The position numbers were made by a program, and so were the translations under genes. Of a DNA stretch of 17,791 nt, positions 15,537 through 17,791 are shown piece by piece; within the stretch, counting starts at the first letter, position 1; each line of letters begins with the position of its first letter. The stretch comes from RZYP01 sp964386405 (GTDB lineage Bacteria > Bacillota > Negativicutes > Acidaminococcales > Acidaminococcaceae): positions 1-17,791 of the forward strand of contig CAYLRW010000034.1 in the NCBI GenBank assembly GCA_964386405.1. Direction: 5' to 3'. The notes under the pieces were generated by a model. The model made no database searches. It saw only the letters and a list, made by a program, of their open reading frames with translations, and had not been told where the DNA came from.

Positions 15537-15559
15537 TAAAAATTACGGAGGGTATCTTT

Positions 15560-16081
15560 ATGAAAAAAATTTTGGTTCTTGTCTTTCTGCTTTGCTTGTT
15601 TCCTTTATCCTGTCTGGCAAAACCTATAATAAAGTGTGATAAGCAAACATTTGATCCATTAACAACCACATATTATCTGGAAGGTAATGTTTCCGTCGAT
15701 ACAGGCAGCAGGTTAATTACTGCCAACAGAGCACAAGTTGAACTCTACTCACTGGAAGTATACGCTGAAGGAAATGTAAATCTTACACAAGATGACATGG
15801 TTTTTACCGGTGATACCGTTCATGTTTATGGCAGTCAAAAAACCGCAGTTGTCGAAGGTGACATTAGTTTTAGTGATGGCAACACCACAATTACTGCTGC
15901 CAGAGGTTCTTTTAATTGGAGCACAAAAGATGCCGTGTTTGAAGGAACTGTTCTGATAAATGCTGACGCTTCATTATTTACTGGCACAACACAGAATCTT
16001 CTAAATTACAAAAACGAATGTGGTCAAATAACAACCAACAAAATAATTTACAATGTGCGAACCAAAAAGTTTCACGATTAA
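15560..16081 (+). CDS. LptA/OstA-like periplasmic protein
   Basis: This 173-residue secreted protein is the only plus-strand gene. An N-terminal signal peptide (about 1-20: MKK, a hydrophobic core, then a CLA cleavage site before Lys21) predicts periplasmic export. The mature part is a beta-rich OstA-N/LptA-type repeat: EGNV, EGNV, EGDI and EGTV occur at residues 41, 70, 99 and 128, exactly 29 residues apart. Known LptA proteins use stacked beta-jellyroll units to bridge lipopolysaccharide across the periplasm, so this implies an outer membrane. Whether it is the main LptA or an accessory paralogue cannot be told without its LPS-transport neighbours. CGGAGGG lies 7 nt before the ATG. The gene has its own promoter and terminator and interrupts the ppsR-dnaG pairing known in Bacillus. 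Confidence 0.85.
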   Translation: MKKILVLVFLLCLFPLSCLAKPIIKCDKQTFDPLTTTYYLEGNVSVDTGSRLITANRAQVELYSLEVYAEGNVNLTQDDMVFTGDTVHVYGSQKTAVVEGDISFSDGNTTITAARGSFNWSTKDAVFEGTVLINADASLFTGTTQNLLNYKNECGQITTNKIIYNVRTKKFHD

Positions 16082-16116
16082 AACAACCCCCGCATGGCGG
16101 GGGTTGTTTATTTTTT
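16081..16116. terminator. Bidirectional terminator between lptA-like gene and ppsR
   Basis: A perfect 13-bp GC-rich hairpin (16081-16093 and 16097-16109, core CAACCCCCGC) with a 3-nt loop lies between convergent genes. It is followed by TTTATTTTTT on the plus strand, and by TTTT on the minus strand. It begins at the last base of the lptA-like stop codon. The plus-strand signal is strong; the minus-strand signal for ppsR is weaker. Confidence 0.92.
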
Positions 16117-16127
16117 ATAAACAATTT

Positions 16128-16976
16128 CTAGCGGTTTAAGTTCTTTGCTGCATACTCCAGAATCATGCCAGCTGTTTCTTCAACCGCCCTATTTGATACG
16201 TTGATAATTTTACAATGTATTCTTCTCATTATTGCTTTAGCGTACTCTAATTCTTCGTTAATGCGATTTACATCAGCATATGTAGCATTATCTGACAACC
16301 CCATGGTTTTTAAACGTTCTACGCGAATTTCGTTCAATTTATAGGGATCTATTAAGAGACCGATGACCTTGTGCGCCGGAACCTTGAATAATTCCTCCGG
16401 CGGAGTTATTTCCGGCACCAGCGGCACATTCGCAACTTTCAGCTGTTTATGTGCAAGATACATGCTCAAAGGCGTCTTGGAAGTACGTGAAACACCAATA
16501 AGAACTATATCCGCTTTAGCAAGCCCCCAAGGGTTTTTACCATCATCATATTTAACTGCAAATTCAATTGCTTCTACACGTTTGAAATACTCGTGGTCAA
16601 GAGCGTGAATTAGTCCCGGCTGATTTTTTGGCAAGAGTCCTGATGTCTTTTCAATGGCCTTCAGCACAGGGCCGATAATATCAACCACCTCAACATCTTC
16701 CTCTTTTGCTTCGCTGGCAATGATTTCACGCAATTCAGGCGATACTATTGTATGGCAAATTACGGCATTGTTTTCTTTCGCTTCTTTCACAATAGCATGG
16801 ACTTGTTCCGCATCCTTTAAATAAGGAACGCGGATAATATCAAATTTTTCCTGTACAAACTGGCTGATCGTAGCTTTTGCAACAGCCTCGGAAGTTTCGC
16901 CAATAGAGTCAGAAACAGCATAAATTATTGGTAAACTAGCTATGATAAATTCCTCCTTTGCCCTCTGCCAGGTCAA
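16128..16976 (-). CDS. ppsR: PpsR, pyruvate phosphate dikinase regulatory kinase/phosphorylase
   Basis: This is a DUF299-family bifunctional enzyme. Members inactivate pyruvate, phosphate dikinase (or PEP synthase) by ADP-dependent phosphorylation and reactivate it by Pi-dependent dephosphorylation. The start of the conserved domain, IIYAVSDSIGET, is near residue 17. The P-loop-like GVSRTSKT is at 161-168, followed by PLVPEI and IGLLIDPYKL. The coordinates use the only canonical start available, a TTG at 16976. This has no ribosome-binding site and overlaps ccpN by 41 bp. A strong GGAGG (16952-16956) instead points to ATC (16944-16946) or ATA (16941-16943), which would give a normal N-terminus of about 271 residues. 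It is coupled to ccpN, as in Bacillus (yqzB-yqfL). Confidence 0.93.
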   Translation of the reverse strand: MTWQRAKEEFIIASLPIIYAVSDSIGETSEAVAKATISQFVQEKFDIIRVPYLKDAEQVHAIVKEAKENNAVICHTIVSPELREIIASEAKEEDVEVVDIIGPVLKAIEKTSGLLPKNQPGLIHALDHEYFKRVEAIEFAVKYDDGKNPWGLAKADIVLIGVSRTSKTPLSMYLAHKQLKVANVPLVPEITPPEELFKVPAHKVIGLLIDPYKLNEIRVERLKTMGLSDNATYADVNRINEELEYAKAIMRRIHCKIINVSNRAVEETAGMILEYAAKNLNR

Positions 16977-17598
16977 CCAGCAGTCTCGTAAAATTAGTCT
17001 TGGTAATCCTTCCTACGACCTCATAAACGTGTTTTTCTTCATTAATCGTCTTAACAACCGGCAGGCAATCAATTTCATTGTCAATTAAACGTCTTGCAGC
17101 GGTTGCCACAGAATCTTCTGGTTTTGTGACAATCAATTTTGATAGTGGTGTCATAACCATGACAATTGGTATGTTTTGTAAGTCAGCACCCTTGTTGATG
17201 GCAGTTTTTAACAAATCTTTGCGGGAAACAACGCCTAGCAAAGTACTATTATCGCCGACAACAAAAACTGTGCCGATATCCTCCAAAAACATAGTAACAA
17301 CTGCATCATATGCACTTTTATCATTATGAATACCGATAGGAACAGATTGAATATCACGCACACAAATACCTGATATTTCCTCCATAAGCATACCCAAAGT
17401 ATTTTTGCCCGTAAAATAATAGCCAACTTTAGGTCTTGCATCTAATATTCCGCTCATTACAAGAATTGCAAGATCAGAACGCAAAGCGGCTCTTGTTACG
17501 TTTAATCTTTCTGCAATATGTTCGCCTGTAATCGGTCCGTCCTGACGAACTATTTCAGCAATTCGTTTCTGTCTATTGCTTAGAGAAATGTTACTCAC
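16936..17598 (-). CDS. ccpN: CcpN-like transcriptional repressor (HTH + two CBS domains)
   Basis: This 220-residue protein has an N-terminal winged helix-turn-helix (about 5-63: NRQKRIAEIV, GPITGEHIAERLNVTRAALR, RPKVGYYFTG) that closely follows Bacillus CcpN. A pair of CBS domains (about 76-135 and 143-210) probably senses adenine nucleotides. In Bacillus, CcpN represses gluconeogenic genes (gapB, pckA) during glycolytic growth, and its neighbour YqfL (PpsR) modulates it. The same pairing here links the repressor with the enzyme that controls pyruvate/PEP interconversion. The start is a GTG at 17598 after GGGAAGGAA. A perfect dyad with a -10 box lies 17-46 bp upstream, suggesting autoregulation. 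The target genes in this organism are unknown. Confidence 0.92.
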   Translation of the reverse strand: MSNISLSNRQKRIAEIVRQDGPITGEHIAERLNVTRAALRSDLAILVMSGILDARPKVGYYFTGKNTLGMLMEEISGICVRDIQSVPIGIHNDKSAYDAVVTMFLEDIGTVFVVGDNSTLLGVVSRKDLLKTAINKGADLQNIPIVMVMTPLSKLIVTKPEDSVATAARRLIDNEIDCLPVVKTINEEKHVYEVVGRITKTNFTRLLVDLAEGKGGIYHS

Positions 17599-17614
17599 TT
17601 CCTTCCCAAACTAA

Positions 17615-17644
17615 AAATAGCGTATGCTTTATTATACGCTATTT
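17615..17644 (-). promoter_or_regulatory. Perfect dyad over the ccpN -10 box (operator or attenuator)
   Basis: Perfect 11-bp arms AAATAGCGTAT and ATACGCTATTT flank an 8-nt spacer. On the minus strand the dyad contains TATAAT (17631-17636), a plausible -10 for ccpN without a clear -35. Operator overlap with a -10 box suggests repression, perhaps by CcpN itself. The second arm ends in T5 on the minus strand, so a transcript made further upstream could fold it as a weak terminator. Confidence 0.6.
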
Positions 17645-17708
17645 GTCTAAAAAATCCTCTTTTTAAATACTTGCTACACTAAATAATTATATTGAAAGCA
17701 TTTTTTCT

Positions 17709-17773
17709 AAAAAAACACCCATGCTCAAGTTACCGTCATTGGTTTGGCAACCTTTGCATGGGTGCAATTTTTT
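17709..17773. terminator. Terminator-like structured hairpin of an upstream gene
   Basis: Outer arms CACCCATGC (17716-17724) and GCATGGGTG (17756-17764) form 9 perfect pairs. On the minus strand an inner helix AGGTTGCC/GGTAACTT (with G-U pairs) extends the stem around an 11-nt loop. T7 follows on the minus strand. On the plus strand CAA then T6 follows. It probably ends a minus-strand gene outside the window (glyS precedes ccpN in Bacillus), and could work both ways. Confidence 0.7.
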
Positions 17774-17791
17774 GTTGAGAATTACCAGATA

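Larger units (their letters stand above)
15244..15559. other. Divergent intergenic region between dnaG and the lptA-like gene
   Basis: This 316-bp AT-rich stretch separates two divergent genes. I see a candidate -10 for dnaG near its left end and an extended -10 for the lptA-like gene near its right end. The middle (about 15300-15520) shows no open frame with a ribosome-binding site, no convincing hairpin and no recognisable RNA. A short ATTCA-TAT-TGAAT inverted repeat lies beside the dnaG -10 box. Confidence 0.5.

Noticed and set aside
15590..15620. Lipoprotein signal (lipobox) in the LptA-like protein
   Set aside because: The PLSC and CLA context does not fit the [LVI][ASTVI][GAS]C lipobox; a signal peptidase I site before Lys21 fits better.
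1..17791. Mobile elements, prophage, defence or biosynthetic islands
   Set aside because: No transposase, integrase, recombinase, terminal inverted repeats or compositional break seen; every long frame is a conserved housekeeping gene. I did not find a new multi-gene system here.

Overview
The window holds housekeeping genes only, densely packed, with almost everything on the minus strand. I see no mobile element, CRISPR array, prophage or defence system. The gene order dcw cluster / dnaG-rpoD / trmK-nif3 / ccpN-ppsR is that of low-GC Gram-positives (Firmicutes). Three features point to an outer-membrane-bearing Firmicute of the class Negativicutes: an OstA/LptA-type lipopolysaccharide-transport protein, a MurE with the meso-diaminopimelate motif, and a class A RNase P RNA. 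An Acidaminococcaceae-like organism is my guess. The class is fairly well supported; the family is not.

Region 1 (about 1-8320, minus) is the dcw cluster, read mraZ-rsmH-ftsL-murE-murF-mraY-murD-murG. It has a well-formed promoter and 10-bp-spaced direct repeats that look like the MraZ operator. It encodes the cytoplasmic and membrane steps from UDP-MurNAc-L-Ala-D-Glu to lipid II, plus FtsL, the 16S rRNA methyltransferase RsmH and the repressor MraZ. The genes that usually sit between ftsL and murE (ftsI/spoVD) and between murD and murG (ftsW) are both absent. A possible internal promoter lies in the gap before murE.

Region 2 (8371-11619, minus) holds trmK-nif3, then yhaM (3'-5' exoribonuclease) with its own promoter, then rnpB (RNase P RNA) with its own promoter and a strong terminator. 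This is a small RNA-processing neighbourhood that also includes the tRNA methyltransferase TrmK.

Region 3 (11636-15300, minus) holds dnaG (primase), rpoD (the housekeeping sigma factor, with an insertion of about 155 residues not found in the Bacillus SigA protein) and a CAU-anticodon tRNA with its own promoter and terminator.

Region 4 (15244-16116) is an intergenic region of 316 bp followed by the only plus-strand gene, a secreted LptA/OstA-like protein made of 29-residue beta repeats. It sits inside an otherwise Bacillus-like ccpN-ppsR-dnaG-rpoD block.

Region 5 (16128-17773, minus) holds ccpN (a gluconeogenesis repressor with CBS domains) and ppsR (the bifunctional PPDK regulator), which overlap or abut. 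A perfect 11-bp dyad lies over the ccpN -10 box, and a terminator-like structure marks the end of an upstream gene outside the window. The best second looks are the RpoD insertion, the missing ftsW/ftsI pair, the embedded lptA-like gene, and the apparent lack of a usable canonical start codon for ppsR.
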